A program made the position numbers and the translations under genes. From positions 152,128-191,797 of the forward strand of contig JALCRV010000003.1 in the NCBI GenBank assembly GCA_022652945.1: DNA of 39,670 nt, written 5' to 3'. Every line of letters begins with the position of its first letter. Position 1 is the first letter of the stretch. The notes beneath the pieces were generated by a model, which worked only from the letters and a program-made list of their open reading frames with translations, did no database searches and had not been told where the DNA came from. This document shows positions 17,605 through 25,401 of this stretch, one piece after another. Origin of the DNA: Bacilli bacterium. Lineage in GTDB: Bacteria > Bacillota_I > Bacilli_A > RFN20 > CAG-288.

Positions 17605-17640
17605 TTGATGTATGCGGTTTCAAGACTTATAAGATATAAT
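17605..17640 (+). promoter_or_regulatory. Promoter of ABC ATPase gene with overlapping cre-like site
   Basis: TTGATG (17605-17610) and TATAAG (17628-17633) are 17 bases apart; a consensus TATAAT follows at 17635-17640. TGTATGCGGTTTCA (17609-17622) matches the CcpA cre consensus TGWAANCGNTNWCA at all but one position and sits between -35 and -10, so catabolite repression is plausible. Confidence 0.55.
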
Positions 17641-17663
17641 GCAAATATCAAGAGGAAGCGAAT

Positions 17664-19412
17664 ATGGAAAACCCCGCTAAAGAGATCATTAAGGATAAAG
17701 AGTTAGCTCGTCAGGAAGCCAGAGAAAAGAAGATAAAGGCTAAACAATTAGAGAAGCAGGCTCTGCGCATCCATCAGGAACTCGAGAATTATCAAAAGAA
17801 GCACAAGAAAGAGAAAAAGCAGGCTCCTTCAGATGCTTTTATTTCCTTACAGCATATCAATAAAATCTACGATAACCATGTTCAAGCGGTCTATGACTTT
17901 TCTCTCGATGTGAAGCAGCATGAGTTCATCGTTTTAGTTGGACCTTCGGGATGCGGTAAGTCTACGACTTTAAGAATGATAGCCGGCTTAGAAGATATCA
18001 CTTCCGGCGATCTTTATATCGATGGAGCCTACGCTAACGATCTCAAGCCGAAAGATCGAGGAATCGCTATGGTTTTCCAGTCTTATGCTTTGTATCCGCA
18101 TATGACCGTAGCGGGTAATCTTTCGTTTTCTTTAAGGATCAGGAAGTTTCCGACTTTAAAAGTCGATAAGGAAGGGAAACCTGTTTTAGAGATCAATCAG
18201 AAATTAATTAAGACGGTGAAAAAGCAACTTTCCGATTTAATGGAATACGCTGATTTCATTAAAGGAGAAGGTAAGCAAGAGGAGATAAAGAAAGTCGCAG
18301 CTGATATCGAAGAAACTGAAGCGAAGATTGCATATCTAGAAAAGACTCCGGTTGAAGTTTATGAAAATAAACATATGCCGAAAGAAGAAATCCGCTCTAG
18401 AGTCATGCAGGCGGCGAAGATTCTGCAGATTGAAGAGTACTTGGATCGAAAACCGAAGGCTTTGTCAGGCGGACAATGCCAGCGTGTAGCCTTAGGTCGC
18501 GCCATCGTCCGCAACGCTAAAGTTTTCTTGATGGATGAGCCGCTTTCCAACTTGGATGCTAAGCTTCGTGTCGCTATGCGCGCGGAGATTATTAAACTTC
18601 ATAACTCTTTAGGGGCGACCACAGTTTATGTCACTCACGACCAGACCGAAGCGATGACGATGGCGACAAGGATCGTCGTCATGAATAAAGGTTTTGTCCA
18701 GCAGATTGGAACGCCGATTGAGATTTATTATCATCCTTCTAATATTTTCGTCGCGACTTTTATCGGGTCTCCGGCGATGAATCTTTACGATGTCTCTTAC
18801 GGAAAGGGAAAGATTGATTTCGCTGATAATTTCTCTTTAAATCTCCCTAAAGAGGCTTCTAAAGCAGTCGATGATTTCTATAAGGATGCTTTGAAGAAAG
18901 CACAGGAAGAATTAACTGAAACAGATAAGACTTTCTTTGAAAGAACGAATTATCTTGAATTGATTTCCAAATTTGAAAAGCAGCTGGCGGAAGAGAAAGA
19001 TCTTCTAAAGAAGAAAAAGACCGAAGCTGATTTAGCTAAAGCGAAAGAAGAACTGAAATTCTGCGAGGAGGTTAACGCCTCACGGCAGGAGTTATTGGCG
19101 AACATTGAAGCTTATAAGAAAATCGGCGCTAAGAAAGCTATTCCGTTGATTTTTGGTATCAGACCGGAAGATATCTTCCTCGCTTCTTCTAATAAGGATG
19201 ATAAAGATGCCTCTAAAGGCTTTAAGATTACAGTTAGCGTCGCGGAGTTGCTCGGACGGGAATATTTCATCCATTCAGATTTCCAAGGCAAAGATCTCAT
19301 TTCGAAAATCAATTCTAAGCAATTGATCGCGGCGGGGGATAAACTGGAGCTGTCGTTTGATTTAGCTCATTTGCATCTTTTCGATCCGATTTCTAAAAAG
19401 ACTATCTATTAA
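17664..19412 (+). CDS. CUT1 sugar ABC transporter ATPase (MsmX/UgpC type) with two extra segments
   Basis: This cytoplasmic ATPase has Walker [10 protein letters not shown] (93-101), Q-loop Gln139 ([13 protein letters not shown]), signature LSGGQ (267-271), Walker B VFLMDEP (287-293) and switch His325. A C-terminal MalK-like regulatory domain has the usual [11 protein letters not shown] and FGIRPEDIF signposts. At 582 residues it is about 200 longer than the normal 360-380. The surplus is a highly charged N-terminal helix (1-55), a Lys/Glu-rich insert between Q-loop and signature (about 161-240) and a coiled-coil-like insert in the regulatory domain (about 396-490). Neither importer operon in the window has its own ATPase, so this protein probably serves both. 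An AGAGGAAG ribosome site supports the start. Confidence 0.92.
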   Translation: MENPAKEIIKDKELARQEAREKKIKAKQLEKQALRIHQELENYQKKHKKEKKQAPSDAFISLQHINKIYDNHVQAVYDFSLDVKQHEFIVLVGPSGCGKSTTLRMIAGLEDITSGDLYIDGAYANDLKPKDRGIAMVFQSYALYPHMTVAGNLSFSLRIRKFPTLKVDKEGKPVLEINQKLIKTVKKQLSDLMEYADFIKGEGKQEEIKKVAADIEETEAKIAYLEKTPVEVYENKHMPKEEIRSRVMQAAKILQIEEYLDRKPKALSGGQCQRVALGRAIVRNAKVFLMDEPLSNLDAKLRVAMRAEIIKLHNSLGATTVYVTHDQTEAMTMATRIVVMNKGFVQQIGTPIEIYYHPSNIFVATFIGSPAMNLYDVSYGKGKIDFADNFSLNLPKEASKAVDDFYKDALKKAQEELTETDKTFFERTNYLELISKFEKQLAEEKDLLKKKKTEADLAKAKEELKFCEEVNASRQELLANIEAYKKIGAKKAIPLIFGIRPEDIFLASSNKDDKDASKGFKITVSVAELLGREYFIHSDFQGKDLISKINSKQLIAAGDKLELSFDLAHLHLFDPISKKTIY

Positions 19413-20761
19413 TGAACATGGAAAAAGCCAGGCTTAAACCCTACGAGAACGAACCTCCCGCTTCGGGCGGGAAGAAGTTTTTTGCTTGGTTGCTGGATGC
19501 GGCTTTGGTTTGCTTTTTGACGCTCGGGCTGATCGTGGCCGGGATCGCTATCTTGGATAATAATATAGGGTACCAGGGACAGGAAGCGAAAGTCACTCTG
19601 GAGATGAAGAACTGCTACCGGATAGAAGAAGAAGCGAAGATCTACGAGTTCACTTCTAACGAAAACGGCTTATATGAACATCCGCGGGAGCAAGAAGATA
19701 TCTTTAAGGATTGGTGTTTACATCATATCCTGCTTTCGTATCAGAAAGATCCGAGCGTTTTTGATGACCATAAAACCACGATATCCAACCCTTCTAATCT
19801 AGCCCCGGCAGATTATACTAATGATTCGCTGGCGTTTTTTTATGTTAACTATGTCCCTAACCATAATTCCTACCAAGGCAAAGAGAACGATATTGTCGAT
19901 TATCAGGGAAGTCTGGCTAAGCCTTTTTATTATTCGGTCATGAAGGGCTTGTCCCCCGATGTTTCTATGTGGGTCTTCGATGAGACTTCTTATGACATTC
20001 CGTATTTAAAGAGTTCCTTTGCTTATGATCTTTATAAGTATTTGTTCTCCGATTCTTCTTATCAGGCTGGACTGACAGCTTATAATCTTCTAGCGACAGC
20101 TTATCAGAAGATATGGAAAGAGGAAATTAATCAGTTGATTGCTTCTTCCGCCTTTCAAGTCCATTACCTGGCTTATAAACAAGCTTACAAAGCTTGCTCT
20201 TACGGCTTAGATTTAGTCTGTCTTTTAGCCTTTGTTATTTCTTATCTTTTAATTTACTTCCTACCTCAGCTTTTCTTTAAAGGCGGAAGAAGCTTCGGAA
20301 AGAAACTTCTTTCTTTAATGATTGTCGATAAAGATGGTTATCAGCTTTTAAATAGGCAGATGCTTTTAAGAAACTTCCTGCAGTTATTTTCTTTCTTTGG
20401 GACTACGATTGTTTCCGTAGTTTTAGCCGGAGGCCTTTCCTCCGGTTGGATGTTCCCTTTATTTGAAATAAGCGGCATCGGTTTCTCCCCTTTAGCTTTT
20501 TCGATTGTCTCAACGGTTATTGGCTTAATCAGCTTTATCGTGAGTTGTTTCGGGGCGAAGAAACAAAGTCTCAGCGATCTTATCAGTTCCTGCTACGTGA
20601 TTGATCTTTCTTATTATGTCGATAAAAGTCGCTCGGCTGAAATCCTCATTCAAGAGGAAGAAGATAAAAAAGTCAAAGAAAAAGAAAGGGAAAACCATGG
20701 GGAAATCTTAGACTCTTCGACTATCGGTTCGTTAAAAGAAGATAAGCATCATTCCGACTGA
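19412..20761 (+). CDS. RDD-family membrane protein with large external loop
   Basis: This 449-residue protein begins with a cytosolic segment and the RDD helix 1 pattern KKFFAWLLDAALV (21-33). A soluble loop of about 200 residues follows (about 48-258), then the second RDD motif GRSFGKKLLSLMIVDKDG and three more helices. A charged tail (about 410-449) completes it. RDD proteins are poorly understood; some affect ion tolerance or transport. Its ATG overlaps the last base of the ATPase stop codon (TAATG), so translation is coupled and the two proteins may interact. Its 3' end overlaps the converging AraC gene by 13 bases. The long loop between helices 1 and 2 is unusual for RDD proteins. Confidence 0.8.
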   Translation: MNMEKARLKPYENEPPASGGKKFFAWLLDAALVCFLTLGLIVAGIAILDNNIGYQGQEAKVTLEMKNCYRIEEEAKIYEFTSNENGLYEHPREQEDIFKDWCLHHILLSYQKDPSVFDDHKTTISNPSNLAPADYTNDSLAFFYVNYVPNHNSYQGKENDIVDYQGSLAKPFYYSVMKGLSPDVSMWVFDETSYDIPYLKSSFAYDLYKYLFSDSSYQAGLTAYNLLATAYQKIWKEEINQLIASSAFQVHYLAYKQAYKACSYGLDLVCLLAFVISYLLIYFLPQLFFKGGRSFGKKLLSLMIVDKDGYQLLNRQMLLRNFLQLFSFFGTTIVSVVLAGGLSSGWMFPLFEISGIGFSPLAFSIVSTVIGLISFIVSCFGAKKQSLSDLISSCYVIDLSYYVDKSRSAEILIQEEEDKKVKEKERENHGEILDSSTIGSLKEDKHHSD

Positions 20762-21624
20762 TTCTCATCCTTCTTGGTGTAATGAGAAGGCGGAACGGAA
20801 TAATAACGTTTGAATTCCTTAGAGAAATAGAACTGATTCTTATAACCGACCGCGGAGGCTATTTTCAGAATTGAAAGGGAATGTTTAGTTAAAAGATCGC
20901 AGGCCTCTCTCATCCTTAAGTCGATGATGTACTGAGAAGGGGCTACTCCGGTTACTTCCTTAAAAAGCCTAGTTAAATAAGCGGGCGAAAAGAACAGTTT
21001 CTTCGCTGCATCGTTAACTGAAAGATTCGGGTTAGTGTAGTTGGCCTTGAAATACTGGATAATCTTGGCGACGTTGGCTTCTTTGTCGCTCATCGATTCA
21101 CGGGTGGCTTCCTCTTCGTGCTCACCGATAAGAATCGAGAAAATATTCATCAGAACCGAGGCGTAAAAAATATCTCGGGAATCCTCATTTGTTGAAGAGT
21201 CGTAATCGGAGAAGATTTCCTTAAAGAAAGAAATAATCTCCTCGAAACGATCGCAGGAAAGAACGTTATGGAAATGGTTGAAATCAGCTTTCTGACAAAG
21301 TTTCTTCACAGTGGTGCCTGAAAATTCAACCCAGGCGTAAATCCAAGGATCGTCAGTATCGGGTCCATAAGTCGCTTTCGAACCGGGCTCAAGCAGAAAG
21401 CAGGTGTTCGGTCCGATGCGGGAAGAAAGACCATTCTCCTCAGTCAAAAAACCGTAGCCGGAGATGACAAAGTGCAAGGTGAACCAAGACTTGTTATATG
21501 TAATCGGGGCCTTCTTCTTGGAACACTTTTCGTAGCCGATTATCTGCGGGCAGATACCCAATTCCAGATTGTTAGCTACCTGCTTATAATCGAAGAATTT
21601 CTTCAGGAAATTTGATTCAGACAT
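20749..21624 (-). CDS. AraC-family transcriptional regulator
   Basis: This 291-residue protein has an N-terminal cupin-like effector domain (about 35-110, FVISGYGFLTEENGLSS and FLLEPGSKATYGPDT). The C-terminal double helix-turn-helix (about 190-288) reads NLSVNDAAKKLFFSPAYLTRLFKEVTGV then ILKIASAVGYKNQFYFSKEFKRYY. A GGAGGG ribosome site lies just before the ATG. It is divergent from the Lpl-type importer operon at 21803 and the intervening DNA carries 20-bp-period direct repeats, so it probably controls that operon, and through the shared 20-bp element the ATPase gene too. Inducer unknown, presumably an imported oligosaccharide. Confidence 0.9.
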   Translation of the reverse strand: MSESNFLKKFFDYKQVANNLELGICPQIIGYEKCSKKKAPITYNKSWFTLHFVISGYGFLTEENGLSSRIGPNTCFLLEPGSKATYGPDTDDPWIYAWVEFSGTTVKKLCQKADFNHFHNVLSCDRFEEIISFFKEIFSDYDSSTNEDSRDIFYASVLMNIFSILIGEHEEEATRESMSDKEANVAKIIQYFKANYTNPNLSVNDAAKKLFFSPAYLTRLFKEVTGVAPSQYIIDLRMREACDLLTKHSLSILKIASAVGYKNQFYFSKEFKRYYSVPPSHYTKKDENQSE

Positions 21625-21689
21625 AAGGCCCTCCGGTTGTAAAAAAATATATAAGATTAACTAGTGATACCAACATCTTAGCATAATGT

Positions 21690-21709
21690 AGGTCAAAAAA
21701 GTATATATT
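21690..21709 (-). repeat. 20-bp element shared with 17555-17574 (copy 2)
   Basis: This is the reverse complement of the element in front of the ABC ATPase gene, identical over all 20 bases. It lies between the divergent AraC gene and the importer operon and overlaps the first half of the TATTCAWAGTC direct repeat. Confidence 0.7.
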
Positions 21710-21736
21710 CAAAGTCAATATTATCTATTCATAGTC
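21706..21736 (+). promoter_or_regulatory. AraC-type direct-repeat operator
   Basis: TATTCAAAGTC (21706-21716) and TATTCATAGTC (21726-21736) repeat with one mismatch and a 20-bp period. A related AGGTC half lies 22 bases further upstream at 21690. It ends about 14 bases before a candidate -10 (TATGAT, 21751-21756), the usual position for AraC activators. Confidence 0.6.
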
Positions 21737-21755
21737 CCAAGATTCGGATATATGA

Positions 21756-21769
21756 TGTAAACGGTTACA
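21756..21769 (+). promoter_or_regulatory. cre (CcpA-type) operator, perfect consensus
   Basis: TGTAAACGGTTACA matches the catabolite-responsive element TGWAANCGNTNWCA at all positions and is nearly palindromic. It begins at the last base of a candidate -10 and lies 33 bases before the first permease ATG, so binding would block initiation or early elongation. Another LacI-family regulator could use it instead. Confidence 0.75.
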
Positions 21770-21802
21770 GATTAGCAGTAAAAAGGGGTTATTTTATTAC
21801 CA

Positions 21803-22774
21803 ATGGAAGCCTTGATGACCAGGGAAGAAATCAAGCAGTTGTCCTCTTTGCCACCTAAAAGAAAGTGGTATTCAAAGTTGGGCTTGTCTTTGCTTTTCAT
21901 GACTTTCCCGACCTTGGCTTACATCCTTGTTTTTCATTACCTTCCTTTAGAGGGCTTGATTATTTCCTTTAAGGATTACAACTCCTTCTCGGGCATGTTT
22001 AATTCGCCTTGGACTTCGATGGGTGGCTTTAAGCATTTCTACGATTTCATCACTTCACCTAACTTCTGGTCTATCATGGCTAACACCTTAAGGCTCTCGG
22101 GCTATTCGATCATTTTTAACACGATTTGCCCGATTATTTTCGCTCTGTTAGTAAATGAAATACCTGCTAAAAAGTATAAAAGATTAATCCAGACAATCAT
22201 GTACGCCCCTTATTTCATCTCCACCGTGGTCATGGTCGGCATGCTTTTTGTCTTCTTTGATGTCGACTCGGGAATCTTTACGAAAATCCTTGTGGCTTTC
22301 GGAATGAAACCTCAAAATCTGATGGAAAACCCTGATTGCTTCGCTTTGATTTATGTTGTCTCCGGCCTCTGGCAGGGTCTGGGCTGGTGGTCGATTGTCT
22401 ATATGGGCACCTTAGCTAATGTGGATCCCAATTTACACGATGCGGCCATCATCGACGGAGCTGGACGCTGGAGAAGAATTTTCGCTGTTAATTTTCCTTC
22501 GATTCTGCCTCTGGCCATCATTATGTTCATCATGTCGGTCGGCAATATTCTCTCCGTCGGGTTTGAAAAAGTATATCTGATGCAGCTTTCGACTAACCTC
22601 TCCGCTTCGGAGATTATTTCGACTTATGTTTACCGTGTCTCCTTCCCGAAATACGGGATTGCTCAGTTCTCTTATGCGACCGCCATCGGCCTATTTAACT
22701 CGCTTATTAATATCCTCATCCTAGTCCTGGCTAACTTCATTTCTAAGAAAGTCTCAGATAACTCTTTGTGGTAA
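21803..22774 (+). CDS. ABC transporter permease, LplB/YteP type
   Basis: The 323-residue membrane protein belongs to the LplB/YteP group of CUT1 permeases: FPTLAYILVFHYLPLEGLIISFKDY near the N-terminus, and an ATPase-docking loop DAAIIDGAGRWRR (213-225). About six helices are visible. In Bacillus the related YteP-YtcP-YtcQ system takes up rhamnogalacturonan fragments using the shared ATPase MsmX. Here too no ATPase gene is in the operon. The ATG at 21803 is 14 bases from AAGGGG, longer than ideal; the Met5 codon at 21815 has GGAAG at better spacing and may be the true start. Confidence 0.92.
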   Translation: MEALMTREEIKQLSSLPPKRKWYSKLGLSLLFMTFPTLAYILVFHYLPLEGLIISFKDYNSFSGMFNSPWTSMGGFKHFYDFITSPNFWSIMANTLRLSGYSIIFNTICPIIFALLVNEIPAKKYKRLIQTIMYAPYFISTVVMVGMLFVFFDVDSGIFTKILVAFGMKPQNLMENPDCFALIYVVSGLWQGLGWWSIVYMGTLANVDPNLHDAAIIDGAGRWRRIFAVNFPSILPLAIIMFIMSVGNILSVGFEKVYLMQLSTNLSASEIISTYVYRVSFPKYGIAQFSYATAIGLFNSLINILILVLANFISKKVSDNSLW

Positions 22775-22792
22775 TAGAAAGGAGGGAACATC

Positions 22793-23659
22793 ATGCATAA
22801 AAAAGCCACCGGAAGCGATAAAGCATTCAATATCTTTATCATGGTCTTAATCGGCTTAATCGCCTTGCTTTTCATGCTACCTCTTTTAAATGTTCTCGCC
22901 TGTTCTTTCTCCTCGGCTGATGATGTCGTGGCTGGAAATGTCGGTCTTTTCCCGGTCAATTTCACTCTGGACGGTTATAAAAAGATTCTGCAGGAGACCA
23001 AATTATGGAAGGGGTTCGGGAACACTCTTTTATACACTTCAATCGGTACGGTAATCTCAATCGTGGCCCAATTCTTATGCGCTTATCCCCTTTCCAGAGA
23101 AGACTTTAAAGGCAAGAAGATTGTGAATTTAATCCTCGTTTTAACGATGTTTATCTCCGGGGGAATGATTCCGACTTACCTGATAATTTCTCAGCTTGGT
23201 CTTTATAACACCATCTGGGCAATCATCCTCCCAGGTTGCATTTCTGTTTTTAACATCATCGTCATCCGCACTTATATGCAGACATCGATTTCTAAAGAGT
23301 TACAGGAAGCCGCCATGATCGATGGCTGCGGTGATTTCCAGATTTTCCTGAAGATTGTCCTTCCGCTCTGCCGTCCGATCTTCGCTGTTATGATTCTTTA
23401 TTCCATCGTCGGCTACTGGAACTCTTACTTCAATGCCTTAATGTACGTTCAAAACAGCTCCTTATATCCTCTGCAGAATGTCTTAAATGATTTCTTGATT
23501 TCTAACACCGCCACCTTAGGAGGCGGAACTGACGTAAACGCCGCTGAGCAGTTAAAGTATGTGACTATTGTCGTTTCTTCTCTGCCGCTACTGGTGATTT
23601 ACCCCTTCTTCCAGAAGTATTTCGAAAAGGGTGTCACCGTCGGCGGCTTGAAAGGTTAA
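22793..23659 (+). CDS. ABC transporter permease, LplC/YtcP type
   Basis: The 288-residue partner permease has about six helices and the docking loop EAAMIDGCG (172-180). The ending YPFFQKYFEKGVTVGGLKG is the typical C-terminus of the LplC/YtcP/AraQ group. It starts 18 bases after the LplB-type gene with a strong AAGGAGG ribosome site, and the binding protein follows after 12 bases. The substrate follows that of the binding protein and is not identified. Confidence 0.94.
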   Translation: MHKKATGSDKAFNIFIMVLIGLIALLFMLPLLNVLACSFSSADDVVAGNVGLFPVNFTLDGYKKILQETKLWKGFGNTLLYTSIGTVISIVAQFLCAYPLSREDFKGKKIVNLILVLTMFISGGMIPTYLIISQLGLYNTIWAIILPGCISVFNIIVIRTYMQTSISKELQEAAMIDGCGDFQIFLKIVLPLCRPIFAVMILYSIVGYWNSYFNALMYVQNSSLYPLQNVLNDFLISNTATLGGGTDVNAAEQLKYVTIVVSSLPLLVIYPFFQKYFEKGVTVGGLKG

Positions 23660-23671
23660 AGGAGGAAAAAG

Positions 23672-25399
23672 ATGAAAAAGAAAGTATTAAGTTTATTCGG
23701 CTTAGTTGTCCTTCTTTCGGCCTTACAAGGCTGCGGAGGGAGTGTTAATACCTCTTCAGGGACAGGAATCGCTGATAATTTCTTACCTAACGGCACAAGC
23801 GAGAACCCTTATCAGATTGTGAAGGATCCGATTACCATCACCATTTTTGCCCCTCATTCCGCTGGCAATCCGGAATACGCCGATTTAACGATGTTTAAAT
23901 ATCTTTCCAAGATTACCAATATCAAATTCAATTTCATCACTCCTGATACTTCAGCTTACACTTCGCAAAGAGCGGCAATTTGGAACTCTGGGACTAACGT
24001 CCCCGATTTCTTCCTTTTCAATAACTCAGTTTCCGAGCTGGTGCAGTTCATGGAAAACGGTTATAACGCCTACGCCCCCTTTAATGATTCTTCCTTTACC
24101 TATACCGCTGATGGGCAGACTATCAACGCCGGTAATTTAATTGATAACTATATGCCTTATTACAAGGCGGGACTAGAGAAAAACTTCGGGATCGATATAA
24201 CCAAATCCGACGCTAAGAAAGTCGCCACCTTATCTGACGGTAAGATGTACTGCACCGTTTCCGTTTCCGATGTGCCGCGGGATCTGACTTATAAGATGTT
24301 TATCAATAAGCAATGGATCGATAGTTTAAATGAACGCTACGATCTTGGCCTTCCGGAACCGGATGATATTAAAACGGTCGAGCAGTATCTGACCGTCTTA
24401 AGAGCCTTCAAGCAATACGATGCCAACAATAACGGAGATCCCGATGATGAAATCCCCGTATCCTCCAAATCTTTGGAGTATCTGCGTAATTTCATCATGG
24501 CTAGTTACGGGTACGCCAATCAGTCGACAGAAATCAACGCTGAAAAGACCAATTACGAATACACTCCTTACACCACTGCCTACCGTAAATATCTGGAAAC
24601 GATGAACACGATGTATAAAGAAGGCCTGCTTCATAACAACACCTTCTCCATCACCACCGATGCCCAGCTAGCTAAATACGGCAACAAAGACCAACTTGGT
24701 TCTTTCGTCTCCGCGGCCGCTTATATCACGGTCGGGTATGACTACGAAAGCCAGTACGTGACCTTCGGTCCGCTCACCTCCGATTATTATAAAGGCACCC
24801 CGATCCACTGGGGCTTTGGTAATTTCAAACCGGATGGAGCCTGCATCCCGACCAGGAGCAAATATATCAGAGAAGTCGCTAGATTAATTGATATTATGTA
24901 CTCCCCGCTTGGAACTCAATTGATCTCTTACGGAGTGGAAGGCAGCGATTGGACTTGGGATGATGAAGCCCATACTTCCTGGACCTTCCATGTCCCGGAA
25001 AATTGGACGGGCAATCAGGAACAGTATCGAGCCACGATTACTCCTAATGTCAATTCCGCATCCGCTCTTTACTGGTCTTATGACTTTGTCGGGAAGATGA
25101 ACGATACCATCATTAAAGCTTTAAATCAGATGTCGGAAAGATATGTGCCGTATCTGAAAAACCCGGAACCTTGGGAATTGAAACTCTCCTCGGCGGAATA
25201 TAACACCGTGACGACAGTTAAGGCGGCTTTAGATCCGCAGCTTGAGTATCTAGAAGCCAGCTATGTCAGGGGAGATTCGGGAGCTGATCCTTACGATGAT
25301 ACCTCTTGGAATTCCTTCACCGATAAACTTAAACGCTACGGGGCCGATAGCCTGGTGAAGTGTTATAACGACGCTTTAAGCAGGAGCAAGGCGGCTTAA
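23672..25399 (+). CDS. ABC transporter substrate-binding lipoprotein, LplA/YtcQ type
   Basis: This 575-residue lipoprotein has lipobox LQGC (Cys21) and a short polar spacer. The large binding domain of the LplA/YtcQ group shows ITIFAPHSAGNPEYADLTMFKYLSKITNIKF at its start, then YDANNNGDPDDEIPVS, a D-x-N-x-N-G-D Ca-binding-like loop common in this group. It delivers oligosaccharides to the two permeases encoded just upstream. The gene order permease-permease-binding protein is typical of Lpl loci. An AAGGAGG site supports the start. Its larger size relative to family 1 proteins fits an oligosaccharide ligand. Confidence 0.93.
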   Translation: MKKKVLSLFGLVVLLSALQGCGGSVNTSSGTGIADNFLPNGTSENPYQIVKDPITITIFAPHSAGNPEYADLTMFKYLSKITNIKFNFITPDTSAYTSQRAAIWNSGTNVPDFFLFNNSVSELVQFMENGYNAYAPFNDSSFTYTADGQTINAGNLIDNYMPYYKAGLEKNFGIDITKSDAKKVATLSDGKMYCTVSVSDVPRDLTYKMFINKQWIDSLNERYDLGLPEPDDIKTVEQYLTVLRAFKQYDANNNGDPDDEIPVSSKSLEYLRNFIMASYGYANQSTEINAEKTNYEYTPYTTAYRKYLETMNTMYKEGLLHNNTFSITTDAQLAKYGNKDQLGSFVSAAAYITVGYDYESQYVTFGPLTSDYYKGTPIHWGFGNFKPDGACIPTRSKYIREVARLIDIMYSPLGTQLISYGVEGSDWTWDDEAHTSWTFHVPENWTGNQEQYRATITPNVNSASALYWSYDFVGKMNDTIIKALNQMSERYVPYLKNPEPWELKLSSAEYNTVTTVKAALDPQLEYLEASYVRGDSGADPYDDTSWNSFTDKLKRYGADSLVKCYNDALSRSKAA

Positions 25400-25401
25400 T
25401 T

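Larger units (their letters stand above)
17386..17663. promoter_or_regulatory. AT-rich regulatory spacer before the ABC ATPase gene
   Basis: The 320-base gap between genes holds the terminator above, then AT-rich DNA with no supportable ORF or RNA gene. Its right half carries a 20-bp element shared with the second importer's control region (17555-17574), the inverted repeat TTGAC-CTGA-GTCAA (17568-17581), a cre-like site and the promoter. I see nothing in 17386-17550. Confidence 0.6.
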
